DNA from: Pantoea rwandensis
Lineage (GTDB): Bacteria > Pseudomonadota > Gammaproteobacteria > Enterobacterales > Enterobacteriaceae
Direction of reading: 5' to 3'
Assembly: GCF_000759475.1 (NCBI RefSeq)
Contig: NZ_CP009454.1
Coordinates: 3,968,001 to 4,032,000 of the forward strand
Length of the DNA: 64,000 nucleotides
Below the pieces are notes generated by a model, which was not told where the DNA came from, did not search any database, and saw only the letters and a program-made list of their open reading frames with translations. Below, piece by piece: positions 30,675 to 43,147 of this stretch (positions are counted from its first letter, which is position 1; every line of letters starts with the position of its first letter). Position numbers and translations under genes: made by a program.

Positions 30675-32158
30675 GCCATCACCCCCAGTAAACGGGCGAC
30701 GGTGTCGCGATCGGAGTAATCCAGACGACGGTTACCAATGATTTGATAATCTTCATGGCCTTTACCCGCCACCAGCACGATGTCATCAGCATTGGCCTGC
30801 ATCACAGCGTTAGTGACCGCTTGCGCACGTCCTGCGACCACGCGGGCACGACCGGGATCGAGCAAGCCAGTCAGAATGTCATTCACAATCGCGGTCGGCT
30901 CTTCGCTGCGCGGATTGTCATCAGTGATCACCACGATGTCAGAAAACTGTTCAGCTATCGCGCCCATCAGTGGACGTTTGCCTTTGTCGCGATCGCCGCC
31001 ACAGCCGAATACGCACCACAGCTTGCCTTTGCAGTGCAAGCGCGCGGCTTCCAGCGCTTTTTCCAGCGCATCAGGGGTGTGGGCATAATCCACCACCACT
31101 GTGGGTTTTTCTGGTGCCGTGAACACTTCCATACGGCCACATACCGGTTGCAGCTGTGCAGCGCTTGATACCAATGCCTCCAGCGGATAATCGAGCGTCA
31201 GCAAGGTGGCCAGTGCCAGCAGCAGATTGCTGACATTGAATGCGCCCATCAAACGGCTATCAAATTCACCGTCACCCCAGCTGGAGCTGAACTGGATGTG
31301 CGCACCGCCATCGTGATAATTCACCGCTGTGGCTTTCAGCCAGCGCCCACGACAGCCAGGCTGCAAGTTGTCATCCATGGTGACGGCAACGGCATCTGGC
31401 AGTTTTTCCAGCCAGCGGCGTCCGACCACGTCATCGGCGTTGATAATGGCTTCGCCAACCTGATGCTCAGAGAACAGCAGCCATTTGGCGGCTTCGTAGC
31501 CCTGCATATCACCGTGATAATCCAGGTGATCGCGGCTCAGATTGGTGAACACGGCAGCCGCGAAAGGCAATGCCGCCACGCGATGCTGCACCAGGCCGTG
31601 AGAAGAGACTTCCATCGCGGCCAGCGTGGCACCCTGCTCCACCAGATCATTCAATACATGTTGTACATCCACTGCGGAACCGGTGGTGTTTTCGGTGGCC
31701 ACCAGTTGGCCATATAAGCCATTACCCACGGTGCCCATCACGGCACCGGTTTCACCCAGCAGATTGGCCCACTGCGCCATCAGCTGCGTGGTGGTGGTTT
31801 TTCCGTTGGTGCCGGTCACACCGATTAATTTGAGTTTTTCAGCAGGCTGCTTATAAAAGCGCCCGGCCAGTGCAGAGAGACGCTGCTGCAACTGCGCCAG
31901 GTAGATAACCGGGACGCCGTGCATCTCGCGGATATCTCCATCGCTGGCTTCGCCTTCGGCTTCGGCAATCACTGCCGCTACGCCCTGAGCAATAGCCTGC
32001 GGAATAAAACGACGTCCATCAGCATGATGGCCCGCCACGGCGATAAACAGATCGCCAGCAGCCGCAGCGCGGCTATCCAGTGTCATGTCACGGAGTGGAC
32101 GCGCCGGCGCGCCCGGCACCCACGGGGCCAGTAAATCGCGCAGGTTACGATCGGTCAC
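30671..32158 (-). CDS. murE: UDP-MurNAc-dipeptide:meso-diaminopimelate ligase MurE
   Basis: Adds meso-diaminopimelate to the stem peptide. The GTG at 32158 was chosen because it gives 495 residues beginning with the conserved [13 protein letters not shown] and a 14-base overlap with ftsI, the same arrangement I recall for E. coli; an ATG four codons upstream is possible. The P-loop [12 protein letters not shown] near 112 and the diaminopimelate-specific DNPR motif in [10 protein letters not shown] near 410 are visible. Confidence 0.96.
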   Translation of the reverse strand: MTDRNLRDLLAPWVPGAPARPLRDMTLDSRAAAAGDLFIAVAGHHADGRRFIPQAIAQGVAAVIAEAEGEASDGDIREMHGVPVIYLAQLQQRLSALAGRFYKQPAEKLKLIGVTGTNGKTTTTQLMAQWANLLGETGAVMGTVGNGLYGQLVATENTTGSAVDVQHVLNDLVEQGATLAAMEVSSHGLVQHRVAALPFAAAVFTNLSRDHLDYHGDMQGYEAAKWLLFSEHQVGEAIINADDVVGRRWLEKLPDAVAVTMDDNLQPGCRGRWLKATAVNYHDGGAHIQFSSSWGDGEFDSRLMGAFNVSNLLLALATLLTLDYPLEALVSSAAQLQPVCGRMEVFTAPEKPTVVVDYAHTPDALEKALEAARLHCKGKLWCVFGCGGDRDKGKRPLMGAIAEQFSDIVVITDDNPRSEEPTAIVNDILTGLLDPGRARVVAGRAQAVTNAVMQANADDIVLVAGKGHEDYQIIGNRRLDYSDRDTVARLLGVMA

Positions 32159-33911
32159 TTGGTTCCTCACTTCTGTTCTTCACCAACTCGTCTTTATCAA
32201 TTGTCGGCAGCGCATCCGGTTCAATATTCATGGTGCGTAATACACCGCCCATGATGGCGCCAAACACCGGTGCAGAAACCGCACCACCATAATATTTGCC
32301 GGCCTGAGGATCGTTGATCACCACCACCAGCGCAAAACGAGGGCGACTGGCAGGCGCAACGCCTGCCGTGTAAGCAATGTATTTATTGACGTAGCGTCCG
32401 TCCGGTCCCACTTTTTTCGCAGTACCGGTTTTAATCGCGATGCGATAGCCCTTGATGGCGGCTTTGACCCCACCACCGCCAGGCAACGCCACGCTCTCCA
32501 TCATGTGCATCACCGTTTTCACCAGGTCTTCCTGGAAAACGCGTTCACCCGCCACTGGCGGGTCAACTTTGGTGATCGACAGCGGGCGATTGATGCCGTA
32601 GCTGCCAATAGTTGCGTAGACTCGCGCTAACTGTAACGGCGTTACCATTAGCCCGTAGCCGAAAGAGAAGGTGGCCCTCTCTATGTCAGACCACCGTTGT
32701 TTTTGAGGGTATAAGCCACTACTTTCCCCGACCAGCCCCAAATTGGTCGGTTTACCCAGTCCAAAGCGCGCGTAAGTGTCTACAAGTGCTGAGGAGGGCA
32801 TCGCTAACGCCAAACGTGAAACCCCGACGTTACTCGACTTCTGTAAAACCCCGGTAAGGGTCAATTCGTTGTAGCGCGCCACGTCCTTGATCTCATGACC
32901 ATTGACGCGGTACGGCACGGTATTCAGTACGCTGTTCTCTTTCACCACACCACGCTGCAGCGCGGTCATCACCACCATCGGTTTCACGGTGGAGCCGGGC
33001 TCGAAGATGTCGGTAATGGCACGGTTGCGCATCACATCTTTCGGCGTGTTGGAGAGATTGTTCGGGTTGTAAGCTGGGCTGTTTGCCATCGCCAGCACTT
33101 CGCCGGTGTTCACATCCACCAGAACGGCAGTGCCTGACTCCGCCTTGTTGAAGGCTACGGCATTGTTCAATTCGCGGTAAACCAACGCCTGCAAACGCTC
33201 GTCGATACTGAGCGTCAGGTTGTGCGCCGCGCGGCTGTCCACGGAGGAGATATCTTCGATCACGCGACCATAGCGATCTTTACGCACCGTACGCTCGCCT
33301 GGCGCACCGGTCAGCCACTTGTCGAAGCTCTTTTCGATGCCCTCAATGCCCTGGCCATCAATGTTGGTAAAGCCGATCAGATGCGCAGTGACCTGACCCG
33401 CTGGATAGTAGCGGCGCGACTCTTCACGCAGATAAATGCCGGGTAACTTGAGCTTTTTGACGTACTCGCCAATGGCCGGATTCACCTGGCGCGCCAGATA
33501 GATAAAGCGCCCTTTGGGATTGGCATTCACGCGCGCGGCGAGTTGATCGAGTGGGATAGATAAGGCATCTGAGAGGGCTTTCCAGCGGCTGTCGAGTGAC
33601 ACACCGCCATGTTCCATCAGTTCTTTAGGGTCAGCCCAGATGGCATTCACCGGTACACTGACAGCCAATGGACGGCCAGCTCGGTCGCTGATCATGCCAC
33701 GTGCAGTAGGAACAGATTGCACCCGCAGCGAACGCAAATCCCCTTCTTTCACCAGTTTATCCGGGCTGATGACCTGTAACCACGCCACGCGTGACAGCAA
33801 TCCACCCAAAGCCAGTAAAATACAGCCGCACAGCAACGCAAAACGCCAGCTTATAAAGCTGGCCTTATCTTCCTGTTTTTTTAACTTCAGCGTTTTGCCT
33901 GCGCCGCTCAT
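32145..33911 (-). CDS. ftsI: Septal peptidoglycan transpeptidase FtsI (PBP3)
   Basis: Division-specific class B penicillin-binding protein that crosslinks septal peptidoglycan; target of cephalexin and aztreonam. It has 588 residues, as in E. coli. One membrane segment lies at about residues 25-45, then a dimerisation domain and the transpeptidase domain with its three motifs: the serine motif in PGSTVKP near 307, SSN in [12 protein letters not shown] near 360 and KTGT in IKTGTAKK near 494. It lies 20 bases after ftsL. Confidence 0.98.
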   Translation of the reverse strand: MSGAGKTLKLKKQEDKASFISWRFALLCGCILLALGGLLSRVAWLQVISPDKLVKEGDLRSLRVQSVPTARGMISDRAGRPLAVSVPVNAIWADPKELMEHGGVSLDSRWKALSDALSIPLDQLAARVNANPKGRFIYLARQVNPAIGEYVKKLKLPGIYLREESRRYYPAGQVTAHLIGFTNIDGQGIEGIEKSFDKWLTGAPGERTVRKDRYGRVIEDISSVDSRAAHNLTLSIDERLQALVYRELNNAVAFNKAESGTAVLVDVNTGEVLAMANSPAYNPNNLSNTPKDVMRNRAITDIFEPGSTVKPMVVMTALQRGVVKENSVLNTVPYRVNGHEIKDVARYNELTLTGVLQKSSNVGVSRLALAMPSSALVDTYARFGLGKPTNLGLVGESSGLYPQKQRWSDIERATFSFGYGLMVTPLQLARVYATIGSYGINRPLSITKVDPPVAGERVFQEDLVKTVMHMMESVALPGGGGVKAAIKGYRIAIKTGTAKKVGPDGRYVNKYIAYTAGVAPASRPRFALVVVINDPQAGKYYGGAVSAPVFGAIMGGVLRTMNIEPDALPTIDKDELVKNRSEEPSDRS

Positions 33912-33931
33912 TGAGGTCTGCGATTCCTTAT

Positions 33932-34252
33932 TTATCTCTGCACCACGATATTTTCCTGTGAAGGATCAACATGCTGCATCTGCAGCTTATCGGTTGCTAT
34001 TCGCTCAACCCGGCTATGATCGCCGAGCGCATTCTCTTCCAAAATCAGGTTACGCCACTCGATATCGAGCGCATCACGTTCTAAAACCAACTGTTCGCGC
34101 TGCGCCGTTAACAGGCGCGTTTTGTGTGTGGTGGTGACCACTAACACCGAGGACACAAGCACCGCAATCAGTAGCAACACCGGGATCTTGCCGAATCGCA
34201 GCAGGTCACCGCCGATGACGCCAGGCAGGCTGTGTCGCTCGTTGCCAATCAT
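33932..34252 (-). CDS. ftsL: Cell division protein FtsL, short form
   Basis: Small bitopic protein of the FtsQLB complex. Here it has 106 residues, against 121 in E. coli. The ATG at 34252 overlaps the rsmH stop by four bases and aligns with the internal Met16 region of E. coli FtsL (HERHALPGVIG against [11 protein letters not shown]). An in-frame TGA lies five codons upstream and no start codon intervenes, so the longer N-terminus does not exist here. One membrane segment covers about residues 22-42, followed by a leucine-zipper coiled coil and the highly conserved end [19 protein letters not shown]. Confidence 0.95.
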   Translation of the reverse strand: MIGNERHSLPGVIGGDLLRFGKIPVLLLIAVLVSSVLVVTTTHKTRLLTAQREQLVLERDALDIEWRNLILEENALGDHSRVERIATDKLQMQHVDPSQENIVVQR

Positions 34253-35190
34253 GTCGCGGTCCTCTCAGCAATTCGCAGTACCGAACTGCGCGCGCGTGGG
34301 TTCTCGTTAACTTCCGCTTCGCCCGGAATCAGCTTGCCTAAGGTTTTCAACTCACGTCCGCCCAGCGCTTTAAGCTGGCTTTCGGTCATTGGAATACCCG
34401 CTGGAACTTGCGGGCCACGGCTTTGATCGCGCATAAAGCGTTTGACCAATCGATCTTCCAGCGAGTGGAAGCTGATAACCGATAAACGACCGCCAGGTGC
34501 CAGCACCGACATTGCCCCTTTCAGCGCGGTGTCGATCTCTTCCAGTTCGCTGTTGATCCAGATACGAATCGCCTGGAAGGTGCGCGTGGCCGGATGCTTA
34601 AACTTGTCTTTCACTGGCATCGCAGCAGCGATCACAGTGGCTAATTCCTTGGTGCGCGTCATTGGCTGTTCACGATTGCGCTCGACGATGGCGCGTGCGA
34701 TACGTTTACCAAACTTCTCTTCACCGTAGGTCTTGATGACGAAGGCGATATCGGCTTCCTCGGCGTTCATCAGCCACTCGGCCGCAGACTGGCCCCGTGT
34801 CGGGTCCATACGCATATCCAGTGGCCCATCACGCATAAACGAGAAACCGCGCTCTGCGTCATCCAACTGCGGTGATGACACGCCAAGATCGAGCAATACG
34901 CCATCGATCTTGCCGGTGAGACCACGCGCTTCGACATACTCTGCCAGCGCCGAAAAGGGTCCGTGCACAATCGAAAAACGTGGATCCTGAATTTCAGCTG
35001 CGGCGGCTATGGCTTGCGGATCGCGATCGATCGCCAGTAACTGCCCCTTCTCGCCCAGTTGCGAAAGGATCAGACGTGAATGACCGCCGCGCCCAAAAGT
35101 GCCGTCAATGTAAATGCCGTCTTCCCTGATATTGAGGCCGTTAACCGCCTCATCCAGCAGCACTGTGGTGTGTTTAAAATTATCCTGCAT
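34249..35190 (-). CDS. rsmH: 16S rRNA m4C1402 methyltransferase RsmH
   Basis: SAM-dependent enzyme that N4-methylates C1402 of 16S rRNA in the decoding centre. The protein has 313 residues, as in E. coli (formerly MraW). The conserved sequences [13 protein letters not shown] at the N-terminus, [14 protein letters not shown] as the SAM-binding loop, and [16 protein letters not shown] near 240 are visible. It is the second gene of the cluster, two bases after mraZ. Confidence 0.98.
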   Translation of the reverse strand: MQDNFKHTTVLLDEAVNGLNIREDGIYIDGTFGRGGHSRLILSQLGEKGQLLAIDRDPQAIAAAAEIQDPRFSIVHGPFSALAEYVEARGLTGKIDGVLLDLGVSSPQLDDAERGFSFMRDGPLDMRMDPTRGQSAAEWLMNAEEADIAFVIKTYGEEKFGKRIARAIVERNREQPMTRTKELATVIAAAMPVKDKFKHPATRTFQAIRIWINSELEEIDTALKGAMSVLAPGGRLSVISFHSLEDRLVKRFMRDQSRGPQVPAGIPMTESQLKALGGRELKTLGKLIPGEAEVNENPRARSSVLRIAERTAT

Positions 35191-35192
35191 AG

Positions 35193-35651
35193 CTATAGCG
35201 ACAAGTCCTGCAACCGCTCAGATAAAGGCTCCTGAGCCGACTGTTCTGCGTCAATATCGTCCTTAACTTGTTGATACCAGGTCTGTTCATCCCACAGCTC
35301 AAACTTATTGAACTGTCCAACCAGCATCACTTCTTTGGTCAGGCTCGCATGTTGCCGTAGCGTATTCGCCAGCAACAAACGACCTGCATTATCCATCTGG
35401 CATTCACTGGCATGTCCTAACAGCAGTCGCTGCACGCGACGTTCATTCGGATTCATGCTGGATAAGCGCGCCAGTTTTTTCTCGATGATTTCCCATTCGG
35501 GCAGGGTATAAAGCAACAGACATGGCTGGTGGAGGTCAATGGTGCACACCATTTGCCCCTGAGACTCCGCGACAAGCAATTCACGATAGCGTGTTGGTAC
35601 CGCCAATCGGCCTTTGCCGTCGAGATTGACTAACGTTGCTCCTCGGAACAT
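35193..35651 (-). CDS. mraZ: Transcriptional regulator MraZ
   Basis: AbrB-like repressor that controls the dcw cluster, encoded by its first gene. The ATG at 35651 gives 152 residues, the E. coli length, beginning [20 protein letters not shown]; an ATG six codons upstream is less likely. Two copies of the swapped-hairpin domain are visible, with DxxGR motifs at DGKGRLAVP (near residue 12) and DNAGRLLLA (near 93). Direct repeats upstream fit its binding site and autoregulation. Confidence 0.97.
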   Translation of the reverse strand: MFRGATLVNLDGKGRLAVPTRYRELLVAESQGQMVCTIDLHQPCLLLYTLPEWEIIEKKLARLSSMNPNERRVQRLLLGHASECQMDNAGRLLLANTLRQHASLTKEVMLVGQFNKFELWDEQTWYQQVKDDIDAEQSAQEPLSERLQDLSL

Positions 35652-35664
35652 GTCAGTCCTACCC

Positions 35665-35705
35665 CCCAATCACCCGTTTTCACCACTTTATCCCACTTTT
35701 TACCA
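35665..35705 (-). promoter_or_regulatory. Candidate MraZ operator: direct repeats with ten-base pitch
   Basis: On the minus strand TGGT, TGGG, TGGT and GGGT occur exactly ten bases apart (top-strand positions 35702, 35692, 35682 and 35672), with one more TGGG at 35665-35668. MraZ is known to bind TGGG-type direct repeats just downstream of the mra promoter. The array sits between the -10 element and the mraZ ribosome binding site. Confidence 0.65.
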
Positions 35706-35712
35706 CGAAACG

Positions 35713-35742
35713 AGTTTACGGAGCCTATGAAATCCTTGTCAA
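35713..35742 (-). promoter_or_regulatory. mra promoter of the dcw cluster
   Basis: On the minus strand a perfect -35 hexamer TTGACA (35742-35737) and a -10 hexamer TAAACT (35718-35713) are separated by 18 bases. It lies about 62 bases upstream of mraZ, directly before the candidate MraZ repeats. From here to the terminator at 17789 no further intrinsic terminator was seen, so it can drive the whole 17.8-kb cluster. Confidence 0.75.
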
Positions 35743-36120
35743 GCCGCAACGACAAGTGAATATCACTCTTTACAAGGGTGAGAATTATTTAATGGAGGGC
35801 AATTAAGGGGAATGATTGGCAAAATAAGAAATTAACCTGATGAATAATGGAATAAAAATTTTCACGATTTGAAAAATGGCGAAAAATAAAGCGTTTTAAT
35901 CGCAAAAGATAATTATCCCGGGATATGCGACAGCGGCTGCATTTTAGGGGATTTCTGAAAGGAAGCCCAGCACCATCGCGCCAGCTCTGCTACGCGTCAC
36001 TGCTGAAGATGTAAACAAATAAGAAAATTCAGCACAGTTAATTCGTTAGGGAAAGTGGTGACTATTTACGCTTTTTTACCCCAGTCCTATGGCAGAAAAA
36101 TATCTGGATGATTAATAAGT
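35743..36120. other. AT-rich gap between mraZ and cra
   Basis: About 380 bases between the mra promoter and the cra terminator. The composition is rich in A and T compared with the flanking genes, especially at 35760-35930. I see no reading frame with family resemblance and no further repeats. Confidence 0.6.
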
Positions 36121-36140
36121 GCGGGCAGCGATCTGCCCGC
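36121..36140 (-). terminator. Hairpin after cra
   Basis: GCGGGCAG (36121-36128) and CTGCCCGC (36133-36140) form a perfect eight-base-pair stem with a four-base loop, four bases beyond the cra stop. The minus-strand continuation ACTTATTAAT is only moderately T-rich, so termination efficiency is uncertain. Confidence 0.65.
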
Positions 36141-36144
36141 GATT

Positions 36145-37155
36145 TCATTTCATACGTCGGCTTAATTGACCACGGCGGAATAAATTGCGGCGAATACGGG
36201 TTAATCCCGGCTTCGGTTTACGCGGTTCATCCAGCGAGGCCAAAACTAATTCCAGCACGCGCTCGGCGACATCGCGATGACGCTGCCCCACCGCCAGTAC
36301 CGGGCACTCTAAAAAGTCCAGTAATTCGTGGTCGCCAAAGGTGGCGATAGCCAGATCAGTGGGCAGGCGGCCATCACGCTTCAGGGTGATATCCATCACG
36401 CCCTGAAGCAGACCGAATGAAGTGGTAAACAACGCATCCGGCATCGGATGATCTTCGAGGTATTTCTCGAACAGTGAGGCAGCCGCAGCGCGATCAAAGC
36501 TGTTGCAGTAGAGGTAATCCACCGTACGTTCATCGTCTTTCCACGCATCGCGGAAGCCCATTTCACGCAGGAAACTGACTGAAAGCTCAGGCAAGGCCCC
36601 AAGGAACAGCACGTTTTTCACCGGAAGCTGACGCAATTCAGCCGCCAGTGCATGCGCATCGTCCTGATCGGCACCGACCACACTGGTGAAGTGTTCACGA
36701 TCCAGCGCGCGGTCCAACGCGATAATCGGCAGCGGATCGTTGATCCAGCGCTGATAAAACGGGTGTTCTGGCGGCAGAGAGGTCGAAACGATGATCGCAT
36801 CCACCTGGCGCTGTAGCAGATGTTCAATACAGCGCATTTCATTGTCAGGCTGATCTTCCGAGCAGGCAATCAGCAGCTGATAGCCACGTTGACGAGCCTG
36901 GCGCTCCAGATAATTGGCAATGCGCGTGTAACTGGTGTTCTCAAGATCCGGGATCACCAGACCAATTGAACGCGTACGCCCGGCGCGCAGGCCTGCCGCA
37001 ACAGCATTGGGGTGATAATTATGTTCACGCACCACCGCCATCACTTTTTCGACGGTTTTGTCGCTGACACGATACTGCCGCGCTTTGCCATTAATAACGT
37101 AGCTGGCCGTGGTGCGCGACACGCCCGCCAGGCGCGCAATTTCATCCAGTTTCAC
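36145..37155 (-). CDS. cra: Catabolite repressor-activator Cra (FruR)
   Basis: LacI-family regulator that responds to fructose phosphates and switches between glycolysis and gluconeogenesis. It has 336 residues (334 in E. coli). The N-terminal helix-turn-helix [20 protein letters not shown] and hinge helix are almost identical to E. coli Cra; the sugar-binding domain follows from about residue 60. It stands between ilvH and mraZ as in E. coli. The last few residues (RGQLSRRMK) differ from E. coli. Confidence 0.97.
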   Translation of the reverse strand: MKLDEIARLAGVSRTTASYVINGKARQYRVSDKTVEKVMAVVREHNYHPNAVAAGLRAGRTRSIGLVIPDLENTSYTRIANYLERQARQRGYQLLIACSEDQPDNEMRCIEHLLQRQVDAIIVSTSLPPEHPFYQRWINDPLPIIALDRALDREHFTSVVGADQDDAHALAAELRQLPVKNVLFLGALPELSVSFLREMGFRDAWKDDERTVDYLYCNSFDRAAAASLFEKYLEDHPMPDALFTTSFGLLQGVMDITLKRDGRLPTDLAIATFGDHELLDFLECPVLAVGQRHRDVAERVLELVLASLDEPRKPKPGLTRIRRNLFRRGQLSRRMK

Positions 37156-37293
37156 GATGACACCTTAATTCTGTTAAGCCAGGGCTGGGCAAATGTCCGC
37201 AGAGTAGCTATGGGTAAAACATTTGTAACATCTAACCGCAGAACACTACGCTGAGCAACCGCTTTTATCGGGCAGCACTCACAAGCGCATTAA

Positions 37294-37321
37294 ATAAAAA
37301 AACCCGGCATTACGCCGGGTT
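37294..37321 (-). terminator. Rho-independent terminator after ilvIH
   Basis: On the minus strand AACCCGGC and GCCGGGTT flank a five-base loop (37301-37321) and run into TTTTTTTATTT. It lies 31 bases beyond the ilvH stop. Confidence 0.92.
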
Positions 37322-37352
37322 AGCTTTGAAGCAGGATGATAACTCTGCGGAA

Positions 37353-37844
37353 TTAACGCATCACACGATCGCCACGTGACACGCCCACAATCCCTGATCT
37401 CGCCACTTCAACGATCTCAGCAACATCGCGCACCGTGTTAAGGAAGGCGTCGAGTTTATCGCTGGTGCCTGCCAGCTGAACCGTGTACAGCGTTGGCGTC
37501 ACATCGATAATCTGGCCACGGAAAATTTCCGCGCTGCGCTTCACTTCTTCACGGCCATACCCGCTTGCCTGAATCTTCACCAGCATGATTTCACGTTCAA
37601 CGTAAGCACCCTGCCCTAACTCGCTGACACGTAACACGTCCACCAGCTTGTGCAGTTGCTTTTCAATCTGCTCCAGCACTTTTTCATCGCCGACCGTCTG
37701 AATGGTCATGCGTGACAGCGTGGGATCGTCGGTTGGCGCAACGGTCAGGCTTTCGATGTTGTAGCCGCGCTGTGAGAACAAGCCCACCACGCGAGACAAT
37801 GCGCCGGATTCATTTTCCAGCAATACCGATAACACACGACGCAT
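37353..37844 (-). CDS. ilvH: Acetolactate synthase III small subunit IlvH
   Basis: Regulatory subunit that gives valine feedback sensitivity to acetohydroxyacid synthase III. The ATG at 37844 gives 163 residues, as in E. coli, beginning [20 protein letters not shown]; the open frame extends ten codons upstream into ilvI. The N-terminal ACT domain with [20 protein letters not shown] and the C-terminal dimerisation domain are visible. It starts two bases after the ilvI stop. Confidence 0.97.
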   Translation of the reverse strand: MRRVLSVLLENESGALSRVVGLFSQRGYNIESLTVAPTDDPTLSRMTIQTVGDEKVLEQIEKQLHKLVDVLRVSELGQGAYVEREIMLVKIQASGYGREEVKRSAEIFRGQIIDVTPTLYTVQLAGTSDKLDAFLNTVRDVAEIVEVARSGIVGVSRGDRVMR

Positions 37845-37846
37845 AA

Positions 37847-39571
37847 TTAAGTCCTCTCCGTTTTGCTCAGCCACATCTCATCCATCGAACCACCGCGAAT
37901 CTGCATCGGGTAAACGTGCTCGCTGCCGTCGATATTCACATCAACAAACACCAGACGCCCTTTCGCCAGGGTATCCAATGCCAGCTGCAGCTTCTCTTCT
38001 AGCTCAGCGGGGTGCGCGATGGAAATACCCACGTGTCCGTAGGCTTCGGCTAAACGCACAAAGTCAGGCAGAGATTGCATGTAGGATTGCGAGTGGCGGC
38101 CGGAATAAATCATATCCTGCCACTGTTTCACCATACCGAGGAAACCGTTGTTGAGGTTCAGTACCAGCACAGGCAAATCGTACTGCAGCGCAGTCGACAG
38201 TTCCTGGATGTTCATCTGAATACTGCCATCACCGGTCACGCAGATGACGGTTTCATCCGGCAGCGCCATTTTCACGCCCAGTGCAGCCGGTAAGCCGAAG
38301 CCCATGGTGCCAAGGCCACCGGAGTTGATCCAGCGACGCGGCTTATCAAACTGATAATAGAGCGCGGCGAACATCTGATGCTGACCGACGTCAGAGGTAA
38401 CGTACGCATCCCCCTTAGTCAGACGCCAAATGGTTTCGATAACCGCTTGCGGTTTGATCTTGTCGCTGGTGCGATCAAATTCCAGACACTTACGGCTACG
38501 CCAGCCATCAATGGTCTGCCACCAGTCGCGCAGGCTATCCAGCTCTTGCTTCGCATCGCTTTGCGCCAGCAGTTCCAGCATCTGCGACAGCGTCTGCTTC
38601 GCATCACCCACAATGGGGATATCGGCGCTGACGGTTTTGGAAATCGAGGTCGGATCGACGTCGATATGCATGATGGTGGCGTTCGGGCAATATTTAGCCA
38701 GGTTGTTAGTGGTACGATCATCGAAGCGCACACCAATGCCGAAAATCAAATCGGCATTGTGCATGGTCATGTTGGCTTCGTAAGTACCGTGCATGCCCAG
38801 CATGCCTACACTCTGGCGATGCGTGCCAGGGAACACGCCGAGGCCCATCAGTGACATGGTGACCGGAATATTCAGCTGTTCAGCTAACTGCAGCAGCTCC
38901 GCCTCACAGCCTGACATAATCGCACCGCCACCGGCATAAATCACCGGCTTATGCGCGGCCAGCAGCGTTTGCAGTGCACGCTTAATCTGTCCTTTATGCC
39001 CCTGAATCGTCGGGTTATAAGAGCGCATGCTGACCGACTCAGGATAGACGTACGGCAGTTTGTTCGCTGGATTAAGAATGTCTTTTGGCAGGTCGATCAC
39101 CACCGGGCCTGGGCGGCCGCTTGCTGCCAGCCAGAAGGCTTTTTTCAGCACGGTTGGGATCTCTTCGGCGTTTTTCACCAGGAAGCTGTGTTTGACCACC
39201 GGACGGGAAATCCCGACCATGTCGCACTCCTGGAACGCATCGTAGCCGATCAGTGAAGACGGCACCTGACCCGACAGAATCACCATCGGAATCGAATCCA
39301 TGTAGGCCGTCGCAATACCGGTAATGGCATTGGTTGCGCCTGGACCTGAGGTGACCAGCACCACGCCGACTTCGCCGGTCGCGCGTGCCAGACCATCAGC
39401 CATATGCACTGCGCCTTGCTCGTGACGCACTAATACGTGGTCAATACCACCGACCGTTTGCAGCGCATCGTAAATGTCGAGCACTGCTCCGCCCGGATAG
39501 CCGAATACCTGCTTAACGCCCTGATCGATTAACGAACGGACGACCATTTCGGCTCCTGACAACATCTCCAT
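37847..39571 (-). CDS. ilvI: Acetolactate synthase III large subunit IlvI
   Basis: Thiamin diphosphate enzyme that condenses pyruvate molecules (or pyruvate and 2-oxobutyrate) in branched-chain amino acid synthesis. The ATG at 39571, preceded by GGAGGCAG, gives 574 residues, as in E. coli, beginning [20 protein letters not shown]. The catalytic glutamate region [15 protein letters not shown] near 50 and the cofactor motif GDGSIQMN near 448 are visible. In the cofactor-motif neighbourhood [12 protein letters not shown] replaces E. coli [12 protein letters not shown]. It should be under Lrp control from the AT-rich region upstream, by analogy with E. coli. Confidence 0.97.
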   Translation of the reverse strand: MEMLSGAEMVVRSLIDQGVKQVFGYPGGAVLDIYDALQTVGGIDHVLVRHEQGAVHMADGLARATGEVGVVLVTSGPGATNAITGIATAYMDSIPMVILSGQVPSSLIGYDAFQECDMVGISRPVVKHSFLVKNAEEIPTVLKKAFWLAASGRPGPVVIDLPKDILNPANKLPYVYPESVSMRSYNPTIQGHKGQIKRALQTLLAAHKPVIYAGGGAIMSGCEAELLQLAEQLNIPVTMSLMGLGVFPGTHRQSVGMLGMHGTYEANMTMHNADLIFGIGVRFDDRTTNNLAKYCPNATIMHIDVDPTSISKTVSADIPIVGDAKQTLSQMLELLAQSDAKQELDSLRDWWQTIDGWRSRKCLEFDRTSDKIKPQAVIETIWRLTKGDAYVTSDVGQHQMFAALYYQFDKPRRWINSGGLGTMGFGLPAALGVKMALPDETVICVTGDGSIQMNIQELSTALQYDLPVLVLNLNNGFLGMVKQWQDMIYSGRHSQSYMQSLPDFVRLAEAYGHVGISIAHPAELEEKLQLALDTLAKGRLVFVDVNIDGSEHVYPMQIRGGSMDEMWLSKTERT

Positions 39572-40242
39572 TTTCTGCCTCCAGGCTTGAGGAACCGGAT
39601 CCCGTGACGCGCATTGCCCCTGCGCCACTGGCACCCAGCCCCGTATTCGCCAGTTAAGATCAAAACCTTATGTTTATGCTCAGATGACAGAATTCATTTC
39701 TGCCTTCCAGGTACAGGGAATCTACTTGAGTTGATTCTTTTAAGAGTAGGTCGATTACCATAACCGCAGAAAACCCGGCCTGCAAACGACAGGACGCTGC
39801 GACAGGCTTATTTCGGCACAAAAGGCACTGACACGTGATAATCGCTCGCGAGGATTAAACTAATGCCATCCCACAACCACAGATGAAAATGCTGGTTTCA
39901 TGATTATTTGCAGCGTGTTCTAAGAAATATGATTTTCATATTGCCTGGCCGGTTAGCCCACAATTTTTCCTGAATATTACTTTCTGGCGTGATTAACTTT
40001 AAAATCCGCTTCTTGCATGACATTGTGCTAAGCAACCCGCCAAATCTTGTTTTTATGATTGTACCGAAAACCCAGATAAACCCATTAAATTCAATGCATT
40101 AAAATTAATTCACTTTTATAAAAAATTTTTTAGGCTGTTTAAGCCATTATGCATGCCGCTAATTAATGCCAAAGCTCTGTATAGCGGGATATTCGCAGCA
40201 GATCACCCTTAACCTACAAAAGAAATACCCTTTCACTTAGGG
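39572..40242. other. Long AT-rich non-coding region between divergent ilvIH and leu operons
   Basis: About 670 bases without a recognisable gene. In E. coli the regulator gene leuO lies here; no leuO frame or remnant is visible. The stretch 39880-40200 is very rich in A and T, with runs such as those around 40095-40130, as expected for H-NS or Lrp binding. Both the ilvIH promoter (facing left) and the leu promoter (facing right) must lie in or beside it; only the latter could be assigned. Confidence 0.65.
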
Positions 40243-40271
40243 TTGACTTCCCGCAGCAATCCCAGTATCAA
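40243..40271 (+). promoter_or_regulatory. leu operon promoter
   Basis: TTGACT (40243-40248) and TATCAA (40266-40271) are separated by 17 bases, about 34 bases upstream of the leader peptide. Sequence and position fit the leuLABCD promoter. Confidence 0.75.
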
Positions 40272-40304
40272 TATGTGCAGCACAAAATTTACGAGGTTTG
40301 ATTC

Positions 40305-40388
40305 ATGTTTCATTCTTTCCGCCTACTCGGTCTACTACTAAACGCATTCAGTTTGCGCGGTAGACTTGTGGGTGGAATCAATCACTGA
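40305..40388 (+). CDS. leuL: leu operon leader peptide LeuL
   Basis: A 27-residue leader, MFHSFRLLGLLLNAFSLRGR and seven more residues, matching the E. coli leader pattern (GLLLLNASSLRGR). Seven leucine codons are present, four of them the rare CTA, three of which are consecutive at codons 10-12. Ribosome stalling at these codons under leucine shortage should favour an antiterminator and allow transcription of leuABCD. ACGAGG precedes the ATG. Confidence 0.93.
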   Translation: MFHSFRLLGLLLNAFSLRGRLVGGINH

Positions 40389-40411
40389 TTCGAACCTGAA
40401 GAAGTTTAAAG

Positions 40412-40438
40412 AACCCGCGCCGATGCGCGGGTTTTTTT
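40412..40438 (+). terminator. leu attenuator
   Basis: AACCCGCGC (40412-40420) and GCGCGGGTT (40425-40433) form a perfect nine-base-pair stem with loop CGAT and run into seven T residues. It lies 23 bases after leuL and 48 bases before leuA, the position expected of the leucine attenuator. Confidence 0.93.
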
Positions 40439-40486
40439 ATGCTCGTTACACCGGCGAAGTTGAGTTAAAGCAAAAGGAAGATGACC

Positions 40487-43143
<2,657 letters not shown>

Positions 43144-43147
43144 TAAA

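Noticed and set aside
32159..32170. ATG start for murE four codons upstream of the chosen GTG
   Set aside because: The GTG start gives the family length and the 14-base overlap with ftsI as in E. coli; the ATG adds four residues not found in the family. It cannot be fully excluded.
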